From assembly GCA_016342655.1 (NCBI GenBank), contig JAEINL010000008.1, positions 1 through 64,000 on the forward strand: a DNA stretch of 64,000 nucleotides, given 5' to 3'. Positions 51,960 to 58,920 of the stretch are shown one piece after another (position 1 is the first letter of the stretch; every line of letters starts with the position of its first letter). Both the position numbers and the translations under genes were made by a program. The notes under the pieces are model-generated. The model ran no database searches. It was not told where the DNA came from and saw only the letters and a program-made list of their open reading frames with translations. Source of the stretch: Sphaerochaeta sp. (GTDB lineage: Bacteria; Spirochaetota; Spirochaetia; Sphaerochaetales; Sphaerochaetaceae).

Positions 51960-53708
51960 TCAGGCCTTGTACAGTGGCAGTTCCTGGTAGTGGGTATGCA
52001 AGAGGTGGTGAGCCTTCTCGCCGTTCGGAGAGCCCAAGAAATCCTCATATAACTTGATGATGGAGGGGTTCTGGTGTGAACAGCGGTAGGTACTCTTCTT
52101 GTCATCTGCATAGAGACCTTCAGACCTTTCCTTGCGCAAGATGTCATTGGCACCATAGGGCTGACCACCACCGGCGATACAACCACCACGGCAAGCCATG
52201 ATTTCAATGAACTCATAGGGTGCCCTAGTTCCGGCAGCCTTGGCTTCACGAATTTCATCCAAGACTTCCTTCGCATGGGAGAGCCCATGGACAACAGCAA
52301 CTCGGACAGGAGTTCCATCGAAATCAACCGTGCCCTTCTTGATCTCATCAAGGCCACGGACAGCTTCGACTTCGACTCTGTCCATCTCCTTACCGGTCAC
52401 CACATTGTATGCAGTGCGAACAGCTGCTTCCATGACACCACCGGTGGCACCGAAGATTGTCCCGGCCCCTGAGTATTCTCCGATGGGGCTATCAGCCTCA
52501 ACTTCCTCAAGTTTCAGGAAATCCACACCTGAGTTCTTGATCAGGCGACCAAGCTCACGGGTAGTAAGGACCAAGTCCACATCCTGAAATCCTGAGGCAC
52601 TCATGTTGTCATCGCGCTTGGACTCAAATTTCTTTGCGGTACAGGGCATGATGGCTACAGAGAAAATCTCAGCGGGATTAAGACCGGCTTTCTCAGCATA
52701 GAAGGTCTTGGTAATCGCACCATGCATCTGCATAGGGCTCTTACAGCTGGAGACATTGTCAAGCAAGTCAGGATAATGCTTCTGGACATAATCAATCCAT
52801 GAAGGGCAGCAGGAAGTCAGCAAGGGAAGAGTTCCTCCCTTTGTAATCCTACCTACAAGCTCATGACCCTCTTCAATGATGGTAAGGTCAGCACTGAAGT
52901 TCGTATCATGAACTGCATATGCCCCGACCTTCTTCAATGCCGCGTAGATTTTCTTGGTCGTGACCGTACCGGCAGGAAGGCCAAAGCTCTCACTCAAGCC
53001 GACACGAATGGAAGGGGCTATCTGGACAACCACCTTCTTGGTGGGGTCCGCAACAGCTGCGCGGAATTCACTGGTCTCATCCTTTTCGTAGATGGCGCCA
53101 ACAGGACAGTGTGCAGCACACTGGCCGCATTTGACACAGGGGCTGTCATCGAGCTTGAGCATGGCTGCGGGAGCCATGCAGGTGCCGTCTCCACGTCCAA
53201 TGAACTCAAGGGCGAAGACACCTTGCAAATCCTGACAGACCTGTACGCAACGACCGCACTTGATACACTTTGAAGGGTCAAGGACGATGGAAGCGGATGA
53301 AGTGTCCTTAGGCGATTCGTTCAGGCGCACTTCAAAGGGTTGCTCGCGAATACCAAACTCAGCCGCCAAATCCTGTAGCTCACACTCTCCATTACGGATA
53401 CAGGTGAGACAGGATGAAGGGTGTGTGCTGAGGATCAGCTCAAGGATTGTCTTCCTCACTTCGAAAAGCTCAGGGTCATTGGTGATGACGCTCAAACTTT
53501 CATGGACAGGAGTGGCACAGGCGCGAATGATCTTGGCGCTACCCTCCTGCTTAACAATACAGAGCCCGCAGGACCCGAAAGGTACCAGGTCGTCGTGATA
53601 GCAGAGCGTAGGGATCCTGACACCGGCTGCCTTTGCAGCGTTCAGGACACTTGTGCCCGCCTCAACTTCTACGGGAATACCATTTATCTTTACATGTACG
53701 ATACTCAA
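51960..53708 (-). CDS. hydA: NADH/ferredoxin-dependent [FeFe]-hydrogenase, HydA subunit
   Basis: This 582-residue catalytic subunit should make H2 in an electron-bifurcating HydABC complex that uses NADH and reduced ferredoxin together. From N- to C-terminus: a [2Fe-2S] domain (CYHDDLVPFGSCGLCIV), a His-Cys [4Fe-4S] site (HPSSCLTCIRNGECELQ), two [4Fe-4S] ferredoxin sites (CIKCGRCVQVCQ and CVKCGQCAAHCP), then the H-cluster domain. Its motifs are L1 TSCCPSWIDY, L2 MPCTAKKFE and L3 MACRGGCIAGGGQPYG. A small C-terminal domain follows. All key cysteines are present. It is the last gene of the operon, 22 bp after hydB. Confidence 0.95.
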   Translation of the reverse strand: MSIVHVKINGIPVEVEAGTSVLNAAKAAGVRIPTLCYHDDLVPFGSCGLCIVKQEGSAKIIRACATPVHESLSVITNDPELFEVRKTILELILSTHPSSCLTCIRNGECELQDLAAEFGIREQPFEVRLNESPKDTSSASIVLDPSKCIKCGRCVQVCQDLQGVFALEFIGRGDGTCMAPAAMLKLDDSPCVKCGQCAAHCPVGAIYEKDETSEFRAAVADPTKKVVVQIAPSIRVGLSESFGLPAGTVTTKKIYAALKKVGAYAVHDTNFSADLTIIEEGHELVGRITKGGTLPLLTSCCPSWIDYVQKHYPDLLDNVSSCKSPMQMHGAITKTFYAEKAGLNPAEIFSVAIMPCTAKKFESKRDDNMSASGFQDVDLVLTTRELGRLIKNSGVDFLKLEEVEADSPIGEYSGAGTIFGATGGVMEAAVRTAYNVVTGKEMDRVEVEAVRGLDEIKKGTVDFDGTPVRVAVVHGLSHAKEVLDEIREAKAAGTRAPYEFIEIMACRGGCIAGGGQPYGANDILRKERSEGLYADDKKSTYRCSHQNPSIIKLYEDFLGSPNGEKAHHLLHTHYQELPLYKA

Positions 53709-53730
53709 TTTATTCCTCCTCTGTCGGATC

Positions 53731-55518
53731 CTACTGGACTACGACGGCTCCAAACTTACAGGTCTCCAAACAGACGCCACACTTGATACAGATGTTCTGG
53801 TCTATCACATGAACCTGTTTCTTATCGCCGGTAATAGCACCGACAGGACACTTACGCGCACATGCTGTACAGCCGATACACTTGTCAGCAAGAATCGAAT
53901 AGGTGACCAATTTCTTACAGGTGCCACTGGGGCAGGTCTTGTCTTCAATATGGGCACGATACTCTTCTGCAAAGAACTTCATGGAAGAGAGGACCGGGTT
54001 GGGAGCTGTCTGGCCTAAGGCACACAGAGAACCCAACTTCATGGCTTTTCCGATGGTCTTCAAGGTCTCCAGGTCCTCGGGTACGCCGTTTCCAGAAGTA
54101 ATCTTCTCCAGGATATTGCACAACGAGCGTCCACCAATTCTACAGGGGGCACACTTTCCACAGGATTCGTCAACGGTGAAGTTCAGGTAGAACTTGGCAA
54201 CGTCTACGATACAGTCATCCTCGTCCATAACGATCATACCACCGCTTCCCATCATGGAACCGATGCGCACCAGAGACCCGAAATCGATGGGGGTATCAAG
54301 ATCCGCTTCGGTGATAACACCACCGGAGGGTCCACCGGTCTGCACAGCCTTGAACTTACGGCCGTTGGCTATGCCACCACCGATGTCAAAGACAATCTCG
54401 CGCAAGGTGGTTCCCATAGGAACCTCAACCAACCCAGAGTTTCTGATCTTACCGGTAAGGGCAAAGACCTTGGTTCCCCTGCTGTCAGCGGTACCAATCT
54501 TACTGAACCAGTTGCCACCTTTGGTGATGATGACAGGGATGTTTGCCCAGGTCTCAACGTTGTTAATGACAGTCGGCTTACCCCAAAGACCCTTTACGGC
54601 AGGGAATGGCGGACGAGGCTGTGGCATTCCACGCCTTCCTTCGATGGACTGCAGAAGAGCTGTCTCTTCACCACAGACAAAGGCACCAGCACCAAGGCGG
54701 ATCTCAATGTCAAAATCAAAACCACTTCCTAGGATGTTATTGCCCAAGAGCCCATATTCGCGGGCTTGGCCCATAGCGATTTCAAGACGATGGATGGCCA
54801 AGGGATACTCAGCACGAATATAGATGAAACCCTTCTGTGCACCGATGGCCTTACCACAGATGGTCATGGCCTCAAGCACGGAGTGCGGGTCCCCTTCAAG
54901 GGTAGAACGGTCCATATAGGCACCTGGATCGCCTTCATCAGCATTACAGACTACATACTTCACATCATTCTCAGCCTGTTTGGAGAAGTTCCACTTCATC
55001 CAGGTGGGGAAGCCTGCCCCTCCGCGCCCACGAAGGCCTGCAGTCTTAAGCTCATTGATGATTTCCTCGCCGGTCATCTCAAAGAGGGCCTTCTCAAGGG
55101 CCTCATACCCCTCACGGGCGATGTACTCGTCGATATTTTCAGGATCGATGAATCCACAGTTGCGAAGCACAATACGGAACTGCTTCTGGTAGAACTGGAT
55201 GTCCTCAACCTTGGCATGTTTTCGGCTATCGCTCTTGTCATAGAGTAAGCGGGTCACTTCACGACCCTTGATGATATGCTCGGCGATAAGTTCGTGTGCG
55301 TCCTTAGGAGTCACCTTTACATAAAATGAATCCTCAGGGAGAATCTTTACGATCGGACCCTGCTCACAAAAGCCAAAACAGCCGGTCTTGATGACCTGCA
55401 CTTCATCGGCAACGCCCTGATCCTTACACTCTTTTACAAGGTTCTGATAAATCTGGTCCGCACGACTTGATTCACAAGCAGTACCTCCACAGACCAAGAT
55501 GTAGTTTCTGAAAGCCAT
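53731..55518 (-). CDS. hydB: HydB subunit (NuoF-like flavoprotein)
   Basis: This 595-residue subunit binds FMN and NAD(H) and is where bifurcation is thought to take place. An N-terminal thioredoxin-like [2Fe-2S] domain has CGGTACESS and GCFGFCEQGP. The NuoF core has the GLRGRGGAGFPTW nucleotide-binding loop, CNADEGDPGAYMDR (FMN site) and the [4Fe-4S] site SCGKCAPCRIGG. The C-terminus adds two [4Fe-4S] sites, CIGCTACARKCP and CIKCGVCLETCK. ATG 55518 shares one base with the stop of the upstream gene (TAATG). Length and domains match HydB of Thermotoga-type complexes. Confidence 0.95.
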   Translation of the reverse strand: MAFRNYILVCGGTACESSRADQIYQNLVKECKDQGVADEVQVIKTGCFGFCEQGPIVKILPEDSFYVKVTPKDAHELIAEHIIKGREVTRLLYDKSDSRKHAKVEDIQFYQKQFRIVLRNCGFIDPENIDEYIAREGYEALEKALFEMTGEEIINELKTAGLRGRGGAGFPTWMKWNFSKQAENDVKYVVCNADEGDPGAYMDRSTLEGDPHSVLEAMTICGKAIGAQKGFIYIRAEYPLAIHRLEIAMGQAREYGLLGNNILGSGFDFDIEIRLGAGAFVCGEETALLQSIEGRRGMPQPRPPFPAVKGLWGKPTVINNVETWANIPVIITKGGNWFSKIGTADSRGTKVFALTGKIRNSGLVEVPMGTTLREIVFDIGGGIANGRKFKAVQTGGPSGGVITEADLDTPIDFGSLVRIGSMMGSGGMIVMDEDDCIVDVAKFYLNFTVDESCGKCAPCRIGGRSLCNILEKITSGNGVPEDLETLKTIGKAMKLGSLCALGQTAPNPVLSSMKFFAEEYRAHIEDKTCPSGTCKKLVTYSILADKCIGCTACARKCPVGAITGDKKQVHVIDQNICIKCGVCLETCKFGAVVVQ

Positions 55519-55922
55519 TATCTACCCCCGTCCTTCTGAATGATGTCAGCAGCAGGTCGATCAAAGAGGTGATCGGTCACCAGTTGCTTTCCAATGATGT
55601 GCTGCTCAACAATTTTCCTTGCTGTCTGGGCATCCACATTTCCATAAATGGTGTTAGGCATGCCGGGAACCAGGACCTCAATGGTCGGCTCCACATAGCA
55701 AAGGCCCATGCATCCGGTCTGTGTGACCGATACGTTTTCAAGCTTATACTCGTCAAGGGCTGCCAGGAAGGTATCCAAGACAACCTTGGCCCCAGCGGCG
55801 ATGCCGCACGTGCCCATTCCAATGACGATACGTGAGTCCTTTCCTTCAATGTCGCGCTTCTGTATTGCGCTTTGCTTTTCATCTCTGAGCTTTCTCAGCT
55901 CTTCAAGTGTCATTTTTGCCAT
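55518..55922 (-). CDS. Thioredoxin-like [2Fe-2S] ferredoxin
   Basis: This 134-residue protein is a stand-alone thioredoxin-like [2Fe-2S] domain with GMGTCGIAAGAK and a distal TGCMGLCYVEP; four cysteines bind one cluster. It resembles the N-terminal domain of HydB and the ferredoxins found in hyd operons of clostridia and Thermotogales. An extra electron-carrying subunit is inferred. AGGAGACC precedes ATG 55922; an internal ATG (55913) is less well placed. Its stop is coupled to hydB. Confidence 0.88.
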   Translation of the reverse strand: MAKMTLEELRKLRDEKQSAIQKRDIEGKDSRIVIGMGTCGIAAGAKVVLDTFLAALDEYKLENVSVTQTGCMGLCYVEPTIEVLVPGMPNTIYGNVDAQTARKIVEQHIIGKQLVTDHLFDRPAADIIQKDGGR

Positions 55923-55955
55923 TATCTGGTCTCCTAGGTAGTGTAAAACAGTGGT

Positions 55956-56540
55956 TCATGCCAAAAAAGGTGAGTGTTGTACATACAGTGGCTTCAGGTC
56001 CTCTTCTTGTGATTCCAAAAACTCCTTGAGCAAGTTTAGGGTACCACTGGTGGATAACTGACCCAAGATGTCAGTGAGCTCTCTTTTGGAGAGTTCATAT
56101 CCCCCTTCTCCCTTGACCGTCGTAAGTGTACGCTTTACGACAAGCTCATCAGCGAGAGGATGACTCATTAGAGCCAGAAGTGTTGAAGGAAGGTCCCCAA
56201 AGGGAGGTGTATCCACGTTATTGAGGGGGAAGCTACAAGTGACCTTGGTCCCCAGACCCAATTCGGAATGCAAGGAGAAGCTCCCTTCACAAGCAGTAGT
56301 AGCCTGTACAAGAAATGGCAACCCCAAACCGACCTTACGTTTTGTATGTTTGACCCCATCTGTAACAAAAGGGTCCAGCACCCGAGCTTTCAAATCCTCA
56401 TCCATTCCCTTTCCGTTGTCCTCTATGGTACATACCAATAGGGTATCATCCTCCTGAAGGGTCAGAAGCACTTCAGTGCTACCGGCCTCAAAGGAATTCT
56501 GGACAATGTCCAACAGAAAATCACAGATAAAAATATGCAT
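55956..56540 (-). CDS. GHKL ATPase-domain protein inside the hydrogenase operon
   Basis: This 194-residue protein has an N-terminal GHKL (histidine-kinase-type) ATP-binding domain: N-box DIVQNSFEAGS, G1 IEDNGKGMD and G2 KVGLGLPFL. The C-terminal 80 residues are helical and unfamiliar. No phosphorylated His domain precedes it. Such genes are often found in hyd operons, suggesting a regulatory ATPase for hydrogenase expression or assembly; this is an inference. ATG 56540 gives a compact domain (AGGG 5 bp upstream, stronger AAGGAG 16 bp upstream); longer frames would run into hydC. Confidence 0.8.
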   Translation of the reverse strand: MHIFICDFLLDIVQNSFEAGSTEVLLTLQEDDTLLVCTIEDNGKGMDEDLKARVLDPFVTDGVKHTKRKVGLGLPFLVQATTACEGSFSLHSELGLGTKVTCSFPLNNVDTPPFGDLPSTLLALMSHPLADELVVKRTLTTVKGEGGYELSKRELTDILGQLSTSGTLNLLKEFLESQEEDLKPLYVQHSPFLA

Positions 56541-56559
56541 AGGCCCTGTTTTGCGCTCC

Positions 56560-57033
56560 TTATCTGTACTTTGAAATAATTCCGGCAATCTGGTCCTTAG
56601 TGACCTTGCCGAACACTTCCCCACCAACGGTGAGAACCGGAGCGAGCCCGCAACAACCAACACAACGGACAGCTTCCAAAGAGAAGAGCCCATCGTCAGT
56701 TACACCACCGATGTCAATTGCAAGAAGCTTGTTCAACTCGTCAATGAGTGGTTGTGCACCCTTCAGATAACAAGCGGTACCCATACAGACCTGTATGTTG
56801 TGTTCACCTGGCTTTGTCAGCTTGAAAAAGTGATAAAAAGAAACAACACCCCAGATAGTTGCCAAGGGGACATCCAACAAAGCGGCGACTTTGTCTGCTG
56901 CTTCCCGGGAGATGTAGCTCTGTTCCTGTTGCACCTTATGGAGAACCATAATGAGATTGCCCGGCTTATCCTTCCATTCCTCGATGAAAGAGATTAGTTC
57001 AGGCGAGAACTTGTTTTCGTTAGTTTCCGACAT
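56560..57033 (-). CDS. hydC: HydC subunit (NuoE-like [2Fe-2S] protein)
   Basis: This 157-residue subunit carries a [2Fe-2S] cluster bound by CMGTACYLKGAQ and CVGCCGLAPV, as in NuoE. The helical N-terminus (LISFIEEWKDKPGNLIMVLHKVQQEQSYISREAADKVA) is typical. It is the first gene of the operon hydC, HATPase, ferredoxin, hydB, hydA. GGAGG lies 5 bp before ATG 57033; the frame 18 codons upstream is inside the leader. The promoter and a divergent rex gene lie upstream. Confidence 0.93.
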   Translation of the reverse strand: MSETNENKFSPELISFIEEWKDKPGNLIMVLHKVQQEQSYISREAADKVAALLDVPLATIWGVVSFYHFFKLTKPGEHNIQVCMGTACYLKGAQPLIDELNKLLAIDIGGVTDDGLFSLEAVRCVGCCGLAPVLTVGGEVFGKVTKDQIAGIISKYR

Positions 57034-57067
57034 GTAACCTCCAGTACCCAATATTTTTAGTTTGCCC

Positions 57068-57097
57068 ATTCTACCATTTTTTCGCAAATCGTGTCAC
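57068..57097 (-). promoter_or_regulatory. Promoter of the hyd operon
   Basis: On the minus strand, -35 GTGACA (57092-57097) and -10 TAGAAT (57068-57073) are separated by 18 bp, and the -10 has a TGG extension. The leader would be about 28 nt, ending in the GGAGG of hydC. Confidence 0.6.
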
Positions 57098-57112
57098 CAT
57101 ATTCTTACAACT

Positions 57113-57128
57113 TATGGTAATAACCATA
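57113..57128. promoter_or_regulatory. Palindromic candidate operator between hydC and rex
   Basis: TATGGT and ACCATA (57113-57118, 57123-57128) flank AATA. The palindrome lies 16 bp upstream of the hyd -35 and 29 bp upstream of the rex -35, so one bound protein could act on both promoters. It does not match the classical Rex site (TTGTGA-type), so its binder is unknown. Confidence 0.4.
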
Positions 57129-57156
57129 CCATTCACCTGCATTTTTGAATTAAATA

Positions 57157-57185
57157 TTGACCAATTTCATGGTTTAATGTACAAT
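57157..57185 (+). promoter_or_regulatory. Promoter of rex
   Basis: TTGACC (57157-57162) and TACAAT (57180-57185) are 17 bp apart. Transcription would begin near 57192, and AGGAG (57199-57203) precedes ATG 57211 by 7 bp. Confidence 0.75.
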
Positions 57186-57210
57186 TAATCACATTAACAG
57201 GAGAATTACC

Positions 57211-57909
57211 ATGAACAATGACCAATTGATAAGAATCACAAGATACTACCGATCTCTGAACCGTCTTAAAACAATAGGACTGGAAAAAGTCTTCGCTCAC
57301 AACCTTGCTGATGCAGCAGGAGTTTCAGCTGCAATCGTCCGTAAGGATTTCTCTCAATTGGCGATATTTGGACAAAAAAGGGGGGGCTATGAGATCCATG
57401 ACCTGCTTAAGTCCCTCGGGGAGATTCTAGGCAAGGGTGATCCTCAGAACTGCATCATCATCGGCTGTGGAAGAATCGGTAAGGCCTTGATGCACTACAA
57501 CGGCTTTGAGCCGGATGGCATACGCATAGTAGCTGGTTTTGACAGTGACCCCATGGTGTACAGCGACGCATCGCACCCGGTGCCCATCTATCCTATCAAT
57601 CGCATTGATGAGGTAGTGGACGCCCTTGAGGTGACAGCTGGCATCATCGCAGTCCCTGAGCAAGCTGCCAACGACAGCTATGAAAGGCTGGTCAAGGCAG
57701 GTATCATGGGGATCATGAACTTCAGCCCCATCACACTGAAGCCCCAGCTTCAGGAAGACGGGACCATGCCGGTCGTGCACAACATAAACATAGCACTCGA
57801 ACTCGAACAGATTTTCTACGAACTCAAGTTTCCCAAGAACGGGGGCGCCTCACCTGCGCAAAAGCGTAAGCAAGAGCGGAAGGTGATCGCTGACGCCGCT
57901 AAGGGTTGA
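57211..57909 (+). CDS. rex: Redox-sensing transcriptional repressor Rex
   Basis: This 232-residue repressor senses the NADH/NAD+ ratio and controls fermentation and hydrogenase genes. The N-terminal winged helix (RLKTIGLEKVFAHNLADAAGVSAAIVRKDFSQLAIFG) and the Rossmann fold IIIGCGRIGKALMHY are typical, as is the C-terminal segment HNINIALELEQIFYEL that swaps between subunits. A 16-residue basic tail follows. It is divergent from hydC, so autoregulation and control of hyd are likely. Its last 60 bp overlap the convergent lipoprotein gene. Confidence 0.95.
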   Translation: MNNDQLIRITRYYRSLNRLKTIGLEKVFAHNLADAAGVSAAIVRKDFSQLAIFGQKRGGYEIHDLLKSLGEILGKGDPQNCIIIGCGRIGKALMHYNGFEPDGIRIVAGFDSDPMVYSDASHPVPIYPINRIDEVVDALEVTAGIIAVPEQAANDSYERLVKAGIMGIMNFSPITLKPQLQEDGTMPVVHNINIALELEQIFYELKFPKNGGASPAQKRKQERKVIADAAKG

Positions 57910-58884
57910 TAGGTTCCAAGCCATAGGCGTCCCGTCAGTATTAAGAGCCACTGACGGGGCGATTATTGCACTTGAGCCATACTCCCAACCCAAACCATCA
58001 AACAATAAACCATTGAGCAGAAATTGGTCATAATGATGCCAGGAACCTCCGAAATAGCAGGTTCCTGGTTTGTCATACCTGTTCTCCCCATCCATAAACG
58101 GCGAATACCAGACATCTGAATAGACCAAATCCCTTCTGCCTGTGATCCCTAGGGAACCGCTGGCCATATAGGTGCGCGATCTCTGGTCCCCTATGTCGAT
58201 GAGAGCAGGTTGTACTGCGCTGTTGTTCTTGTAGGAATCGGGATCGGTATTGAAATCGCCACACAGGACGATGAGGCTGCCTTCGTGTCGTGTCGCCGCT
58301 TCCTTGAGGACACGGCTAAGGTTTAGGCGTAACGCCTCTGTCTCGGCAAACTCCCCTATCTGGCTCTTTGCATGTAGGGCGAAGATGACAACTTCCCCCC
58401 GTTCTGTATCGAATACCGCTTCCAGAACAGGCCTTGAGCCTTCTACAGCGTGCACAGCTACCCTCTTGGGCTTGCTGCGACTTATCACGGCAGTGGCGAT
58501 GGCTGAGTCTTCGCCTTTGGCAACTGCATACCACAGGTACCCTTTACGCCCCAGGTGCCTGTCCAAGAGATCGGCGATAACCCCTTCGTGCTCAATCTCC
58601 TGCAAAACCAAGACATCACACAACCCAATGCTTCGGTTGGTCAGCACCTCATTGAGAGTTCTCAATCGCATATGATAGGATTCTGTGCTCCACTTCTCCG
58701 AGGGGCGGTACTCAGGGTATTCGTCCCCATCGAGCTTGTCGTCCATGAGGTTCTGCACATTGTAGGTAAGGATCTTGAACTCTTTTTCGTTGGAGATTTG
58801 TGCATCGAGGGTGCATCCACAGCCTACAAGAATAAGAAGGACCAGGATGAGAAGAGGAAAAGTCAGGACTGTATATTTTTTCAT
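57850..58884 (-). CDS. Endonuclease/exonuclease/phosphatase-fold lipoprotein
   Basis: This 344-residue exported protein has a lipoprotein signal (LILVGC, Cys22) and a complete EEP domain: LTYNVQNLMD, DVLVLQEIEHEG (Glu), VIFALHAKSQ, IVLCGDFNTDPDS (Asp, Asn), a DLVYSDVWYS segment and the final VSDHLPLLL (Asp, His). It may hydrolyse nucleic acids or phosphoesters outside the inner membrane. It contrasts with the degenerate EEP domain at 1281-3614. No ribosome site is visible before ATG 58884, and a hairpin (58890-58917) sits 5 bp upstream. The last 60 bp overlap rex. Confidence 0.88.
   Translation of the reverse strand: MKKYTVLTFPLLILVLLILVGCGCTLDAQISNEKEFKILTYNVQNLMDDKLDGDEYPEYRPSEKWSTESYHMRLRTLNEVLTNRSIGLCDVLVLQEIEHEGVIADLLDRHLGRKGYLWYAVAKGEDSAIATAVISRSKPKRVAVHAVEGSRPVLEAVFDTERGEVVIFALHAKSQIGEFAETEALRLNLSRVLKEAATRHEGSLIVLCGDFNTDPDSYKNNSAVQPALIDIGDQRSRTYMASGSLGITGRRDLVYSDVWYSPFMDGENRYDKPGTCYFGGSWHHYDQFLLNGLLFDGLGWEYGSSAIIAPSVALNTDGTPMAWNLSTLSGVSDHLPLLLTLLRR
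57928..57961 (+). terminator. Hairpin after rex, inside the convergent gene
   Basis: The arms 57928-57939 and 57950-57961 pair over 12 bp (one G-T) with a 10-nt loop, 18 bp after the rex stop. The following ATTATT is a weak tail. The whole hairpin lies inside the coding sequence of the lipoprotein gene on the minus strand. Confidence 0.5.
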
Positions 58885-58889
58885 GGTAC

Positions 58890-58917
58890 AAGAGGAAGGG
58901 GAAAAGTCCCCTCTCTT
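58890..58917 (-). terminator. Hairpin between the MFS-HEAT gene and the lipoprotein gene
   Basis: The arms AAGAG plus AGGGGA pair with TCCCCT plus CTCTT across a two-base bulge, with a 4-nt loop. It lies 4 bp past the MFS-HEAT stop and 5 bp before the next ATG on the same strand. It could end the upstream transcript or hide the start region of the downstream gene. Confidence 0.45.
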
Positions 58918-58920
58918 GCT

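Noticed and set aside
57157-57210. Classical Rex operator in the rex leader
   Set aside because: A+T-rich half sites are present, but no arrangement matches the TTGTGA-type palindrome well enough to claim.
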